Source of the DNA: Pohlia nutans
Lineage: Eukaryota > Streptophyta > Bryopsida > Bryales > Mniaceae
Direction: 5' to 3'
DNA: 64,000 nt
Assembly: GCA_022496805.1 (NCBI GenBank)
Contig: CM040088.1
Coordinates: 42,373,436-42,437,435, forward strand
In this document: in pieces, positions 22,486 to 35,006 of the stretch
Position numbering within the stretch: position 1 is the first letter of the stretch
Layout of the letters: each line of letters begins with the position of its first letter
Program-made: the position numbers and the translations under genes
The notes under the pieces: generated by a model
The model's database searches: none
What the model was told of the DNA's origin: nothing
What the model saw: only the letters and a program-made list of their open reading frames with translations

Positions 22486-24987
22486 ATGGGTTCCGGTCGG
22501 GGTGCCGGACGGGGTAGTTTAGAAACGCTGAAAAGATGTGGAAGGACGCTTTTCTTCTTAGTGAACATGGTCGGCTCACTGTTCGTTTCGTCCGGGCCTT
22601 TGCTCGTCTCCATTTTAGACATCTTCGTTGTGCTCTCGGCCTTTACATGCTGCAGATCATGTTTCTCCTTCCGAGCCGACTGGGCGACTTACAGTTTCCG
22701 GGGCTCTCTCGTTGACATCCCTCTTCTGTCCGTGGGTCGTTCCCTTGCAGCTCTTTGTAAGCATCTCTCCTACTCATCTGCGTAATTTTCATTGAATGTG
22801 AAGATGCCTGCGGGATTTTTTTCTTGATTACGAGGACTGATGTTTAATTTTTTTGGTGTTCCAGGTGCTTATGCTGTTTGTGGTATCCCGAGCCTCTGCC
22901 ACGGTCCTTATTTGTTAATCACAATTGTATCTGGGATAGGGACTACCGTGTTTCTGTCAGTAAAAGCTTCGTTGTATGATAATTACGACACGGATATGGG
23001 ATCGCCGGTTCCATCAGCTGGAAGGAGACATAAGTTGGGGCTGCCGTTGCTGTTAGTTTCATCGGCCATCTTTGCATTGTTACACATCATCGTAGCTTAC
23101 AAAGCACGGTGTCAGGCTCGCCGTAAGCTTTGCTTTGACAGATCTGACATGGAGGTCTCGGCCAGCAAGAGCATGTACCAGCGTGTTTCTCGAACCGTTT
23201 CGTCACCGAAATCTTTCAGGAAAAACGATTTGGAGATCAACATGATTTCGAAGCCACAGCAGGACGATGACAAGGATTTGCCTGCTCATCTGCTTGCAGA
23301 CTACGACAGTCTGTTTCTGGACCTGAAGGGGCTCCTTGTGCATTACAAATCCATCGAAGGGAGTGTGTATAGTCAAGTGCCGTTGCGGAACAGTTATGAA
23401 AGGCATGAATTATTGCCTCAGTACACACGGAGCTTGTCACACGGAAATTTCTCCACTGCATGGAACCCTCTCACCCGGCCATCCATTTCTGGAGGTTTGC
23501 AAACGTCGTATTCTGTCCATACTCCTCTTTTGAGTGGTGAGAACAGCTTCTCAGCATATGGATCTCCCTCTTGGGGTAACACTGCACCAGCCTTGAATGG
23601 ATGGCCAGCAATTATGCAGCAAACTCATAGGGGACCCGTGAGTTCTGGAGAGAATTCTGGGGTGGTTTTCATCCATGGATTTGGAGGTGGAGTTTTTTCG
23701 TGGAGGCACGTCATGAGTACTGTAGCCAGGGAGGTTGGTTGTAGAGTTGTTGCCTTTGATCGACCCGGGTGGGGATTGACTACACGGCCCCAAAGAATAG
23801 AGTGGGAGCAGAAAGGGCTACCAAATCCTTACGAGCTTCAGACTCAGGTATTTGGATATGCTTTTCATGCAGTTTTTGTGACATTTACTTTCGAATTGTC
23901 TCCAAATCGTGTAATGATTCTTACGTAGCCTTTGTATTGTGGGATACAGGTGGATCTGCTGTTTGCCTTCTGTCAGGAGTTGGGGCTGACTTCTGTTGTT
24001 CTTGTCGGTCATTCCGATGGAGGTTTACTTGCTCTCATGGCTGCCGCTAAGGCTTTGAAATCTAGAGATTCTATTCAGGTTTGATTCGAATGCCTTACAT
24101 CTGTGTTCGTTCTTGCAATCCACACACTGATTATTTTCTTTGGTGTTTGAATTATCAGCCATGTCTATCAAATGGCTAAATACTATTGTTTTCATATCAT
24201 GCAGGTGGAAGTGAAAGGACTAGTTCTGGTCGGTGTCAGTCTTGCACGAGAGATTGTTCCCTCATTCGCGCGAGTGTTGCTGCACACAACTCTCGGGCGT
24301 CACATGTTGAGGCCACTGTTGCGCTCGGAAATCGCGCAGGTCACTACACGCAGGGCCTGGCATGATGCTTCTAAGCTCACCTCTGAGACTTTGGACCTTT
24401 ACAAGGTATGCTCGGATACCTTTTGCTTCCTTTTTACTAAAATGTTGCAGGCCTATTATACAGAAATCACTCAGGTTTTTGTGCTGTTTTTTATGGACGC
24501 CGTTCTGTTGCAGGCTCCTCTTCATGTGGAAAACTGGGACAAGGCATTGTCAGAGGTTAGCAAGGCCACGTCGGCCACTGCTGTGTTGTCCAGCTCGAAT
24601 GCGGCGGATCTGGTGCGGTGTGTTGCGAACTTGCCTGCTTTGGTTGTGGCCGGGATTCAAGATAATTTGGTGCCTATCAAATCTGCTCAGCACCTGGCAT
24701 CACAGCTTCCTGGCTCGGTATGTCTCTTACTTCATGTTTGCTGTTTTCCATGTCAACAAGATCTCTGGTATTGGTTCTATCTTGGCATTTTTCCAGTCCC
24801 TGACGTTCCTTTCTGTTGTGTTCTGCAGAGGTTAGTGGCAATACCAAGCTGTGGTCATCTCCCACACGAAGAATGCCCCGGTGCTTTGCTGTCTGCAATG
24901 ATCCCATTCGTGTCGAGTTATCTGAACCACAACGCAGTCCATTCAGAATCAAGACCGGGGATGACTTTTCCTGACCCATTCAGGTAG
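22486..24987 (+). CDS. Membrane-anchored alpha/beta-hydrolase, six exons
   Basis: The model joins 22486-22756, 22865-23847, 23950-24078, 24205-24405, 24514-24717 and 24829-24987. All junctions are GT-AG and in phase, giving 648 residues. The N terminus has hydrophobic segments at about residues 22-50, 100-120 and 145-165, so it is probably membrane-bound. A hydrophilic linker (about 170-340) follows, then the hydrolase fold. The likely oxyanion motif is HGFGGG (361-366), the nucleophile Ser440 in GHSDGG, the acid Asp578 in GIQDNLVP and the base His606 in SCGHLPHEE. The full catalytic triad is therefore present. Length and layout agree with a plant family of about 650-residue alpha/beta-hydrolases known in Arabidopsis, whose substrate I do not know. 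The ATG chosen is the first in frame after the UTR intron acceptor. Activity as an esterase or lipase is inferred from the fold only. Confidence 0.9.
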
Positions 24988-26270
24988 CGGAGCGAGCTCC
25001 ACGATTTTGTAGCCAATAGCCAGTAGCATGCATCATGTAGGGCCTCTTCTACTACCCTGTCAAGGATTCTTGGAATGGGTTGAGTGAAGCCTTACCCCAT
25101 CTCATTTATTCCATTTAGTGTTCGCATTCAGGGGAGAGGCTGAGATGATGTTGCTGTAGTGTTGTCCCACTTTTGCCATCCCATCTTGGCCATCCTCTCA
25201 CAGCTCGGAGGAGAGAGCTAATTCATGACTGGGCCAGTGGTTGACACCAACCTTGTATTTTTATTAGTGTAATTTAGCAACAGCAGCCACCATTCAGCAA
25301 GGAAGAATGACGGGCATGGTAGCAGCGGCCAGCAGGCACGGTGTAACAACCAGTCTTCCTGTACAATTGGATCCTGATCATAAAAAGTAAAACCAGAACA
25401 TTTCACTGACTCCATATCCTCTCCAGCGGCCTTTTCTTCAAGGTAGGCAATACCCATGACCGACAGTGAACATGAAACCGACAAATTCAATTACCGATGT
25501 TGGTTTTACGTTCTCTATCTCATCTGAATTCCTTTTTTTTTTATCACATTATGGTATCTACATGGAATATTTGATAGTGTATACATGTTATTTGAGTATC
25601 TCCACGTCATGTTGGTGACATATAGGAGTTAAGAGTGCATTTCTACCTTACCTTGGATAAGTGTATGTTCTCATGTGGTGTTCAATGTGGATTTTAGGTC
25701 ACTTTTAAACTAGCTTCAGTTTACTAAGAGATCCTAAAACGGAGTGCGAACATATCTTAATACATTCAAGTACCTTGAATGTTTGCCAGTGTTGGTTCTG
25801 TCTAGTGAAAGAGCTGAAATTCACACTTAGCGAAATCCCTATGCTGTTCTGTAGGCGATTCTTTGACTCCAGTCACAAAGAGAATCTCCTTTTCTGCCCT
25901 TTGCGAGTCGTTACGTTGACGAGCTTTATATTTTTGAAACGAAAAGATGAGTCAAGTCCTTGACAACGTGGTCATGAATCTTGACCAAGTCAGGGTGTCC
26001 CCACAACGAACGCCGTTCTGTTTATGAATCAGCATAGTACAGTAGGCAGATTGACAGCAGTGTTGGAACGGAAGTTAACAAGCACCTTTGATAGTGTCGC
26101 CGAGGGAGTTTCTGCACGGAGTGTTACCGAGCACCGAATATGCCGGGATTGATTAATAAGTGTGGTGACTGATTAGTGCGAGAGCTATTATGGCCATTTG
26201 CTTGTGTACATTTTGAGCAGACGACGAGCATGAAGTTTTGATTGTTGGTGATTCAGGTTGGTTTCTGAAA
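24988..26270. other. 3' flank of the hydrolase gene; intergenic
   Basis: The first few hundred bases after the stop are probably 3' UTR (tatttttattagtgtaattt near 25255). From 25500 to 26270 I see no gene and no clear element. Confidence 0.4.
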
Positions 26271-26344
26271 ATCTTTCTTCGATTAATCTTTTGCAATTGA
26301 AAGTGACGGCTCACACTTCAATTGCAATTGAAATAGTGAGATCA

Positions 26345-27250
26345 CGCTCTCGTAACTCAGGGTTACTTCTGTCCAATGTCGACAGGAGTCGTTGCTTCAA
26401 TTTCTTGGTAATCCATTCTTTTTGCTAGTCCCTTGGGCCACAGGACTCTCAGTGGACGTTAACAATTCATTTCATTTCATTCCAAGGCGGTTGTGCTATG
26501 AAAATCTTCAGGAGCTCGGAACACATGCTCAAATTTAGACCAGAACGCATGTAGATCTTGTTATGATGTGAGTGGCGAGACGATGCTTACGAGCAAGTTG
26601 GTTGCTGAAATTGAATGACACCTTTGAAATTGATGGCGTGAAATAGTTAGATCTCGTAATCGGGGTTACTACTGTCGTTCCTTCGATTTCTTGAGCGCCA
26701 TCTAGTATGAATTTCATTCCAAGGCGGATGTGATGAATCTTCACCTCAACTTTAGAAGGATAACAGATTGCCGATCTTACACCTGTTGGGTTTTGTTGGC
26801 AATTGAATGAGGATTCTTAGCATATATTTCGTTTCAATTAGAGTGATGCTGATCAGGAAAGAAATAGTCAGAACACGTAATCAGGGTTAGTTGCTACTGT
26901 CGTTGCTTCGATTTCTTGAGCGCCATCTGGTACGAATTTCATTCCAAGGCGGATTCAGTGATGAAGCTTCACCTCAACTTTAGAAGGATGACGGATTGCC
27001 GATCTTACACCTGTTGGGTTTTGTTGGCAATTGAATGAGGGTTCTTAGCATGTATCTTGTTTCAATTTTGAGTGATGCTGATGAGGAAATTTTCGTCGAT
27101 CGAATGACACCTTTGCAATTGATGGCGTGAAATAGTCAGAACATGCAATCAGGGTTACTACTGTCGTTGGTTCGATTTCTTGAGCGCCATGTGGTATTTC
27201 ATTCCAAGGCGGATGTGATGAATCTTCACCTCAACTTTAGAAGTATAACG
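26345..27250. repeat. Tandem repeats directly upstream of the GDU-like gene
   Basis: Four diverged copies of a block of about 90 bp recur at roughly 26391, 26672, 26900 and 27158. Each contains gtcgtt, cttcgatttcttgagcgcc, tttcattccaaggcgg and cacctcaactttagaag. The intervals also share gattgccgatcttacacctg and caattgaatgag. The full period is about 230-280 bp. The array ends about 90 bp before the GDU-like ATG, so it probably forms its promoter and 5' UTR region. Confidence 0.75.
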
Positions 27251-27339
27251 GATAGCCGATCTTGTTTCGATTTTGACTGATCAGGAAATGCACAGATGCA
27301 GGAGAAGGAAGAAGAGCAGATTTTGGGCAGTGCGAGAAG

Positions 27340-27813
27340 ATGTCGGACGATGGATGGAGACCGGGCGACGGAGGGGGCCCAGACATGGGGCTTGCGCCGT
27401 CCTCCTCGTCACGGAGCGTGCCGATCTACGTGCTGTTCTTGATCATGTTGGGCTCCGGGATCTTCACGCTCGTGTTCCTGTGGATCTGCGTGCAGTGCAT
27501 CTACCACAAGCGGCGCGTGCGGCGCGCGAGGGCGGACATCGAACGCAACGGCGCGGCTTCCGCAGCTCCACAAGCGTCGTGGGAAGCCGGACCTTCAGCT
27601 CCCCTCCCTAAAGACGAAGCGGAAATGAAGCGCTGCGAGGACGCCGGCGACGCGGAGTTGACGTACGTGGTGATGGCGGGCGAGGATCAGCCCACGTTTC
27701 TGGCTCGCCCTCTCAAGAATCCAGAGGACTCTTCTCCTGTTTCCTCGTCGCTCAAAAATCCACAGGACTCTTCTCCTGTTCCTGTGAATCCTGACAAAAC
27801 CTCGGCGTCGTGA
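27340..27813 (+). CDS. GDU: GLUTAMINE DUMPER (GDU)-like single-pass membrane protein
   Basis: One exon, 157 residues, GC-rich relative to its flanks. Residues 28-55 form one transmembrane helix (YVLFLIMLGSGIFTLVFLWI), followed by a basic stop-transfer patch (HKRRVRRAR). Residues 110-124 (YVVMAGEDQPTFLARP region) match the VIMAG box that defines plant GDU proteins. In Arabidopsis, GDU1 is a small plasma-membrane protein whose overexpression raises amino acid export and which works with the E3 ligase LOG2. Size, helix position and box position all agree with that family. The C terminus holds a short direct repeat (LKNPEDSSPV and LKNPQDSSPV, residues 125-148) not typical of the family. The ATG chosen is the first in frame before the helix. 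An overlapping frame starting at 27273 is a shadow. Confidence in the family is high; the role in this species is inferred. Confidence 0.85.
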   Translation: MSDDGWRPGDGGGPDMGLAPSSSSRSVPIYVLFLIMLGSGIFTLVFLWICVQCIYHKRRVRRARADIERNGAASAAPQASWEAGPSAPLPKDEAEMKRCEDAGDAELTYVVMAGEDQPTFLARPLKNPEDSSPVSSSLKNPQDSSPVPVNPDKTSAS

Positions 27814-28740
27814 GAATTAGGGTTTCTCCAAAGCCCTGGAATTAGGGTTTCGGAATTCAATAAGGTGACGCTCTTGCTCGCCCTCCTTTCCTCTCCTGTC
27901 CATATTTCCACTCAAAATTGTTTATTAGGTTGATTGACATGAAGTGAATGTTAATCTAATTGTGGTAATAGAGTCCACCCTAAAAGGGGGCATTAAGGGT
28001 AGCACGTGTCTTGGTCTTGGTGGCTCACTTAGCAACACTTCCCCAACAGACTCTTCATTCATGTTGATCCTTCAGGCTAGAGTTTCTCTCTCTAATGGTG
28101 GTGGAATTTTGGTTTGAATCATAGTCTATCACCAATGGTAGACCTTGCTATCCAAGTCATAGATGAACATTCAAGTCATAGACGAACTATCCCCAACAGA
28201 CTCTTCATTCACGATGGTCTTGGGGTTAGCGTTATGCGTTATGATTATTATGGCAAACCTTTGTAACGTGTAGTTTGTATATTGTGCTCAAATTTTCAGT
28301 ATTTTTAGGAGGTACTCATACTTAGCTCAACTTGAAGGTGATGCTCGCCTTCTTTGCTCTCTTTTCCTCTAGATTGTACATATTTCGATGTACATATTTC
28401 GAGGCGAATTTTTTTATTAGACTTTATTAGATTGACATGAAGTCAATGTTAATGTAATGATAGGGATGTAGTTTGTGTATTCTGGTCTTGAGGTTCTCGT
28501 ACTCAAGCATGGAGTCTACCGGTAATAAGGTGACACTCTTTCTTACCATTCCTTTTCTCTCCCCTCTTCTAGATTGTACCGATGTTTTGATACGAAATGA
28601 TTACTAGGCTTATTAGATTAATATAAATTCAATGTAAATATGACCCGGGGGAGGAGTTTTTAGAGATGCAGTCCACAACATGTAGTTTGTACATTCTAGT
28701 CATTTTTTCAGTTTTGTTTAGCTTGAGGTTCTCATACTCA
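27814..28740. repeat. Diverged direct repeats in the 3' flank of the GDU-like gene
   Basis: Two TTAGGGTTT motifs (27818-27826, 27842-27850) follow the stop. Then three related blocks start near 27861, 28333 and 28522 (aaggtgac.ctctt, cttttcctct, ttattagattgacatgaa, gtcaatgttaa). The latter two also share tgtagtttgt and gaggttctc then tactcaag. The pattern suggests duplication of the gene's 3' end. 28740-29640 is AT-rich with no gene. Confidence 0.55.
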
Positions 28741-29639
28741 AGGATAAATTCCCACCTCTGCAATTAAGGGGAGTTGTACAATATCCACCAACAAGTTTAC
28801 ATTCATTTAACTTTTCACAGAATTGCCAATAAAAATTACAAAAGATATAAGCTTTGAGGCTAATTTGGACAAGCTGTAGTGCACAAGATGAACCACACAT
28901 ACAATTGAGTTTTGATAATAAAAGATTATAAAAAAAATCTATTTTTATTTGAAATTGAAACCTTCATTTTTTACCCTTAATTCAAACAACTATGAATACA
29001 AATTTTGTTACTTATGGTTTATAAAGCTTTCAATGAAAAGAATGCAAATCCTTTGTAGAATCATGTGGAAAAAAAAATCATGGTTACATTTATTAAAATT
29101 TCAATGTTTGATGTTTTCAGTTTAGAAATGTTCAATTTGAATATAAATTTTGTATTTTTTTAATATCTAATCGAAAAATTATCCAAAGAAGTAAATTTTC
29201 ACACTTCAAATGGTTTAATATATTTATAACATTAATATTGATATTTTTATAAATTTAATTATTTGATTCAATTCTTTGGAAAGGTAAATGAATTTAAACT
29301 TATTGGTGGGTACTGTAGTTCTGGTGTGAACTTTGGTGTGGGGTATTGGACAAATAAACTCTTAATTCATGTCAGTTTCAATTGTTATAATTAAGCAGAT
29401 TGAAAAGCATTTAGATGATGAAAGATGGACACAAATTGGTGTTCTCTGAATTAGATGACAGTTTTTCTCAATGTCAAAGAATTGGGGCAACTAGAGAGCA
29501 TAAGACGTTTGCATGCGCACTTGATTTGTTATATGGAGTTCAGTCTGAATTGGCACTGGAATTATTGTGGATTAGTAACTGAACATGGAGTTTGCATTAG
29601 CATTAAATTTACGAAATAATGTATCATACACTAATTAGA

Positions 29640-29955
29640 ACAAGGTATCGGTAGATACAAAGGGCCTTGTAGTATTTTTTTGTTTTTTCTCACAATTTTC
29701 TTATCTTGAAACTCAAAAAAAACTAATCCAAAAAAATCAAGAGTTTGTAAACGAGAGAGTGGTGAGAGAAGAACGAAGATAGCCACAACAGAAACCTTGA
29801 GACTAAGACAGTAGGACCAAGTAGAACACTGAAGCCCTAAGTCCAAATATCCCAAACCAAAACCTAATAGTGTACTTTACAATGGGTTACATTAGCAGAA
29901 GTCATTTTTTGAACACAATGGATAATACTTGCCTAAAAGGCAGGGCCCAATAAAC
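29640..29955. repeat. Dispersed repeat R, copy 2
   Basis: Begins caaggtatcggtagatacaa and ends near cctaaaaggcagggccc; homologous to 16830-17115 in the same orientation. No ends diagnostic of a transposon class were found. Confidence 0.5.
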
Positions 29956-29996
29956 GGTGTCTCATAAAAGATTATCACTTTTGCACATAATTAGAG

Positions 29997-30567
29997 TTAA
30001 CCCTTAACTGCCTGAGCGTCCATTTTTTGGACGATGTACACATTTCATCCATATTTTCTCATCCGTCATGTATTTTTTGTAGTGTGAATTTTTACTATAG
30101 ATTTTTTGGGAAGTTAGCTTCACGCATGTGTGATCCGATTAGAAAGGGGATGATTTGTGAAATTTTTATGCCTCATTTCATGTTGTAGCGATTCATACAA
30201 AATTTTGAAGATTTCAGTGTAAAAGTGCTTTTAAAAAGTCAACTCATAAAATTAAGCAACCAAAAAATCTCCAAAAATCACTACACTTAAAGTATTACGT
30301 TTCAACCAATCACAACCAATTTCATCCACAGATTGTCAATATCTTATTCGTAATCAAATTACAAAAGAATTTTGAATTTTGAATTTCAAATTTTATATAA
30401 AATATTGGTGATAGCAATCATAGATCTAACTGTATGGATAGAATCTAAAATTCATAATGTACAACTTATATTCCTCTTAGTTCAAAATATCCCTCTTAGT
30501 TGCATTTTGTAATGCATCTTTGCAAAACTGCTGAATTTGGAAAGGGCTCTAAGCATTTAGGGGTTAA
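29997..30567. mobile_element. TTAA-flanked MITE, family D copy (inverted)
   Basis: TTAACCCTTAACTGCC at the left and GCATTTAGGGGTTAA at the right, 571 bp. It is the reverse complement of the copies at 7587 and 52169 over nearly the whole length. The subterminal pair gtccattttttggac forms a small hairpin. Non-coding. Confidence 0.7.
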
Positions 30568-31031
30568 CCAAAAAGAAGTGCATCCAACCTCTTTTTTTGC
30601 TCTACTTCTAATCTCTCTATTGAACTATACTTGGGTTGAATAGTATCGTGTCATAGATTGTCCCCTTGTGGGCCATGGATTTGGAGCTTTGGTGGAAGGT
30701 GTGGGAGCCATAGCTAGGGTATGGAGAATAATGATAGTGTCTTGTTTTAGATTGTCTCCCAACTCGTCATAGACTAGTTTTTGATCTATTAATATTTCAA
30801 TACGAGTTCAAGAGCAATTCAACACAAGTTTGTCAAAACTTCCCTCTTTGGGCTAACTTTTCGGTTAACTCTATTGTGTTTCAAATATTGTTTATTTATT
30901 CAAGTGTAACTCTTTTTTTTCATATTTTATGAAATGAAATGAAATAAATAATTAACGTCCACTAAGAGGCTAGACACGAAAATGAGTACCCTGTAATTGG
31001 TGCTCAATGGCATGCTTAAATTTTTTATTGA

Positions 31032-31220
31032 TTAGCTTGTGATAGATGTGAAAAAATTCTTAAGTTTTTCCATTGTGTTAGGTGTGAAAAGATCAAGATG
31101 TTTTGCTCTAATGCTATCGTAGTAGGGACAATGAATAATGAAACATGATTCGGTTTCAACCTCACCAGATGTGCACATTTGATAGTCTTGATTCTCTTGG
31201 AATGTTATGTCATCGTCCAC
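31032..31220 (-). pseudogene. LINE reverse-transcriptase C-terminal remnant
   Basis: About 60 codons on the minus strand read CTSGEVETESCFIIHCPYYD then SIRAKHLDLF. This matches the Cys/His zinc-binding C terminus of plant LINE (non-LTR) ORF2 proteins, usually C-x2-C-x-VET-x-HFL-x-C-x2-Y-x3-R. One metal ligand is changed, and no reverse transcriptase or endonuclease domain is found nearby, so it is a 5'-truncated dead copy. 30568-31031 and 31221-31632 show no other gene. Confidence 0.55.
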
Positions 31221-31632
31221 CTACATGATTGCAATACCCGTTGTGTTGGTCTTCAATTCTGTCATGTTAATGCAATGTCAGTTATTCTCCATCATGCACA
31301 ATTCTTATTGACATTAGCCTTAATTTTTAACTCAAAGTTTTGAACCCTATGTATGAAATCATACTTCATGTTAATTTCTTATTAATTCATGTTCAAAATT
31401 TTTGAAAATTTAATGACTGAAGGCATATGGAATTCTTCATTTTCTTTTAAAAAAATTAAATTAAATTAAAAAGAAAACATTAAAAGAATCCCATGATGTG
31501 TGAACAGAATCTGATGAAAAACAAAGAATCCCAAAGAAATTTATGATGTATGAACACAATCTAATGAGATAGTTTACTTGTTTCTTTTTAACACAAAATT
31601 CCTCACCGGTCAAAAAGAATTCCTCACTTCTT

Positions 31633-32894
31633 TTAAACCCCTAAGCGTCTCTAGCTTTTTTGGGCTTAAGAACATCATTGCTTTTGATGTGTTATAGGTC
31701 TAAATGTAAGTGAGGTATAGAAATCACAACTGTACAATCTTGTAGTATACATGTTGTAAATGATGTGAATCAAATTTGGAGTCATTTGGCTACATAGATT
31801 GCAAGATCATAATGTTTTAGTGCTAAAAAAGGATGTTGAAATTTTCCTAAGATCACATTAGAGGTGAAATTCGATTTTTAAACCTACTGAAATGAAAAAC
31901 TTTAAACTATAAAGTGTTTAAAAATCATCAGATAAACACATTGGTACTACAAAAACTCATGAAAAAATTGATGTGTCCTAAAATGGCCTTGCAATGTCAA
32001 AAAGTAGCCCAAAAAGTGACCCATTTGACACAAAAAGCAAAAAGTGTTCAAAATAGACATGTGCACTAAAATGACTCCCAAACATTCAAAACAACTTGGA
32101 TTGACATGAAAATTTTACCATGATAACTGGACTTCAAGGAGAATCTATCCCAACAATTTTTCTTTTATTGAAAACGGACATTAGATGAAGGAAAAACAAG
32201 CCCCCGAAGTTACAGCCATCAAAATGCACAAAATCTGTCCAAAATTAAGACCCGTGCACTAAAATGATTCCCAAAACTTCATTACATCTCAAATTGATCT
32301 GAAATTTTTATCACACAAACTAAACATCATGAGGGGAGTTTTTGGAAAATTCCATTGAAATCGGACACTATATACATTGGTAAGTCAATATCTCACATTT
32401 TAAAATATATTATATTTTTCTTGTATTTTCTCATACAAGTTATTGTTAAACCGATTTACCTTGATATTTTCATAGCTATGTAAATAAAAATGAATTTTAC
32501 ATTAAAAAAATCAAAGTTTTTTTTTCTTGTAAATATCATGGTAATTTTCTTAATGCTTAAAATAGTAGGACTTTTTTAGGGAGAATGTAAATAATAGTGA
32601 TGAACAATAAGGTGCAGATGGCATGCTTTTTGAGCTTACATAAAATAAAATCTGATAGAAAACTTTTTCTGCAGTGTATAATGAAATTCTAGGGTTTTGA
32701 GCTTTAAAGTGTTGTAAAAAACGTAATTTTAACAATTTTGAAGAATGGTAAATTGGATTAGAAAATAAAAGATAGCCCAAATTTTCTTAGTTGGGACTAT
32801 TTCATTTGAAATTAGGAACTAGGTGAAAATCGGTGTTTGTCTAAAAAACAACTAAATATGGCCCCATGCGGCTCCTTGGATGCTAAGGGATTAA
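31633..32894. mobile_element. Possible long TTAA element, family E
   Basis: The left end TTAAACCCCTAAGCGTC and the right end GGATGCTAAGGGATTAA are imperfect inverses, each with TTAA. If real, the element is 1.26 kb, the longest of the TTAA group here, but the interior has no transposase-like frame. The pairing is tentative. Confidence 0.4.
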
Positions 32895-33010
32895 ATACGA
32901 TTTGCCTAAATGCCCATTGGTAACTTGCTACACTAAATTGCATCTTCCAACAAGCATAGGTCAAAATGTAAGGTATGTGCATCTATAATCGACACTTATT
33001 ATGAATCTAC

Positions 33011-33612
33011 TTAACCCTTAACTACCTCAACGTCCATTTTTTGAACGATGTACAGATTTCATCCACGTTTTTTCATCCGTCATACACTTTTTTGGAGTGC
33101 GAATTTTTAACTATAGATTTTATGGGAAGTTAGCTTCATGCATGTGAGAACCAATTAGAAAGGGGATGATTTGTGAAATTTTTATGCCTCGTTTCATGTT
33201 GTAGTGATTCACCAAAAATTTCTAAGATCTTGAAAAGTGTTCAAAAGTGCTCTTGAAAAAGTCAACTCATAAAATTTAGCAACCAAAAAATCTTCAAAAA
33301 TCACTACACTTAGAATATTACATTTCAATCCATCACAACAAATTCCATCTTCAGATTGTCAATATCTTATTCATAATTGAATTACAAAAGAATTTTGAAT
33401 TTTTATACATAAATAAAAATTAAGTTTCAATTTTTATACATAAATATTGGTGATTGCAATCATAAATTTAACTATATGGATAGAATCTAAAATTCTTAAT
33501 GTACAAGTTTTATTCATACATCAAATTCAAAATATCCCTCTTAATTGCATTTTATAATGCATCTTTGCAAAAGTGCCCAATTTGGAGAGGGTTGCAGGTA
33601 TTTAGGAATTAA
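33011..33612. mobile_element. TTAA-flanked MITE, family D copy (inverted)
   Basis: TTAACCCTTAACTACC at the left and GGTATTTAGGAATTAA at the right, 602 bp. It is homologous to the copy at 29997 in the same orientation, with a small internal duplication near 33395-33445 (ttttatacataaat twice). 33613-34527 is AT-rich with no gene. Confidence 0.65.
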
Positions 33613-34527
33613 CCCCTATTGGACTAGGCTTTTCACACCTCAAATTTTTATTATTTTCAAACTACAAATCTGATTTCAAAAAAAGGCAAGGACAAGTGAA
33701 TGTGAGCACTTATACCAAAGAGTAACCATATCTTGGAAGTGTGGTTTATACTTGAGATTTTTGTATCATTTGGTATTGTGATTATGATTTGATTATAGCA
33801 ATTGAAGTCATTAAAGTGACAAACACTATGAAGTTTTCATGTAGGTTTTTAATTCAAAACTCCATAATCGTACATGGAAAATGCAAGGATGAAAAATTGC
33901 ATTTGTATAGAACACAATACAAGCCCTGCTAATCAAAACAAAGCACTACTAATCAACAAGGTTAAAAGAACTACTACACAATCTAAGAATTGAGAGCAAA
34001 AATTCAACCGTTGATCAAATGGTCTTGTTGCCTGCCATTGATTTATTGACCAAATTGGGGCTAACTTTTTCTTGATCCCTTTTCTACAATAATACTATAG
34101 AAGTACCATTCCTACAATGAGGGATGATGCCTCTGTGCACCTTCAATTGAAAAAAATTCATAGAGAAAAAGGATTGCTAAAAAAAAGAACCAGACTAAAG
34201 CTATTCAAAAATGTTGTGAAAAGAATTTTTAATTATTATGAATTGTGAACGTTAAGATGGACAAAAACTAATTGTAAAAAGAGGTGCCCAAATCTTTAGG
34301 AAATTTTTTTTTCAAAAAAAATCTATTTTGTATGGTGGAAAAGAGAATCTTAAAAAATATTCACAAAATTTGGCATTTATTCAAAAGCAATTTCCTCCAA
34401 AAATAATTCTTCGACATGATATGCCAACCCTAACAGCCAGATACAGTACTAATTGTCTAAACTTGAATTCGGCAGTGAGCAAGAACTCTTTCCAACATTT
34501 CTATTTCTGAAGCTTCAAACCTTGCAA

Positions 34528-34760
34528 TAAACCCCGCAAGGACCAAGGATGCATGGTTTTAAAATGACAAATTCAATTGATCAAACTGTGAAAAATATAA
34601 TTCAGATGAGACTGAATTTTGTATCACTAAAATTAGTGAAGAACAGTGCATATGTTGGTAAAAAACAAACAAATTTGAACAAAAGAAAGTTCACATACAA
34701 CCTACTCAAAACTGCTTAATAAAAACATGAGGCTCAATTCGGGCTTCTTGGTCCAACTGG
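34528..34760. mobile_element. Decayed family B MITE
   Basis: The interior (atggttttaaaatgacaaat; ttgtatcactaaaatt; gggcttcttggtcc) matches the family B copies at 3160 and 3891. Both TTAA ends are worn. Confidence 0.5.
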
Positions 34761-35006
34761 ACAAATTATTTGGCATTGATGAAGAATGTTTTAAACCCTT
34801 CACTTAACAACCGAGTGACAAGCTAAAATCACACCTGTCTAGAGAACATTATCCTTCATCCAAATCCTCAGACAATTGTACTTGCTTGATATAAACATGT
34901 TGAAGGTTATGTATAACTCAGCATCATAGTAATGTTTCTACTATTACAACTGTGAAACATTAGAGTTAAAGGTTTACCATGCACAGTACATGGACTTTGG
35001 ACCCAA

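Noticed and set aside
31633..32894. Autonomous transposon in family E
   Set aside because: No transposase-like frame of useful length is present; kept only as a possible non-autonomous element.
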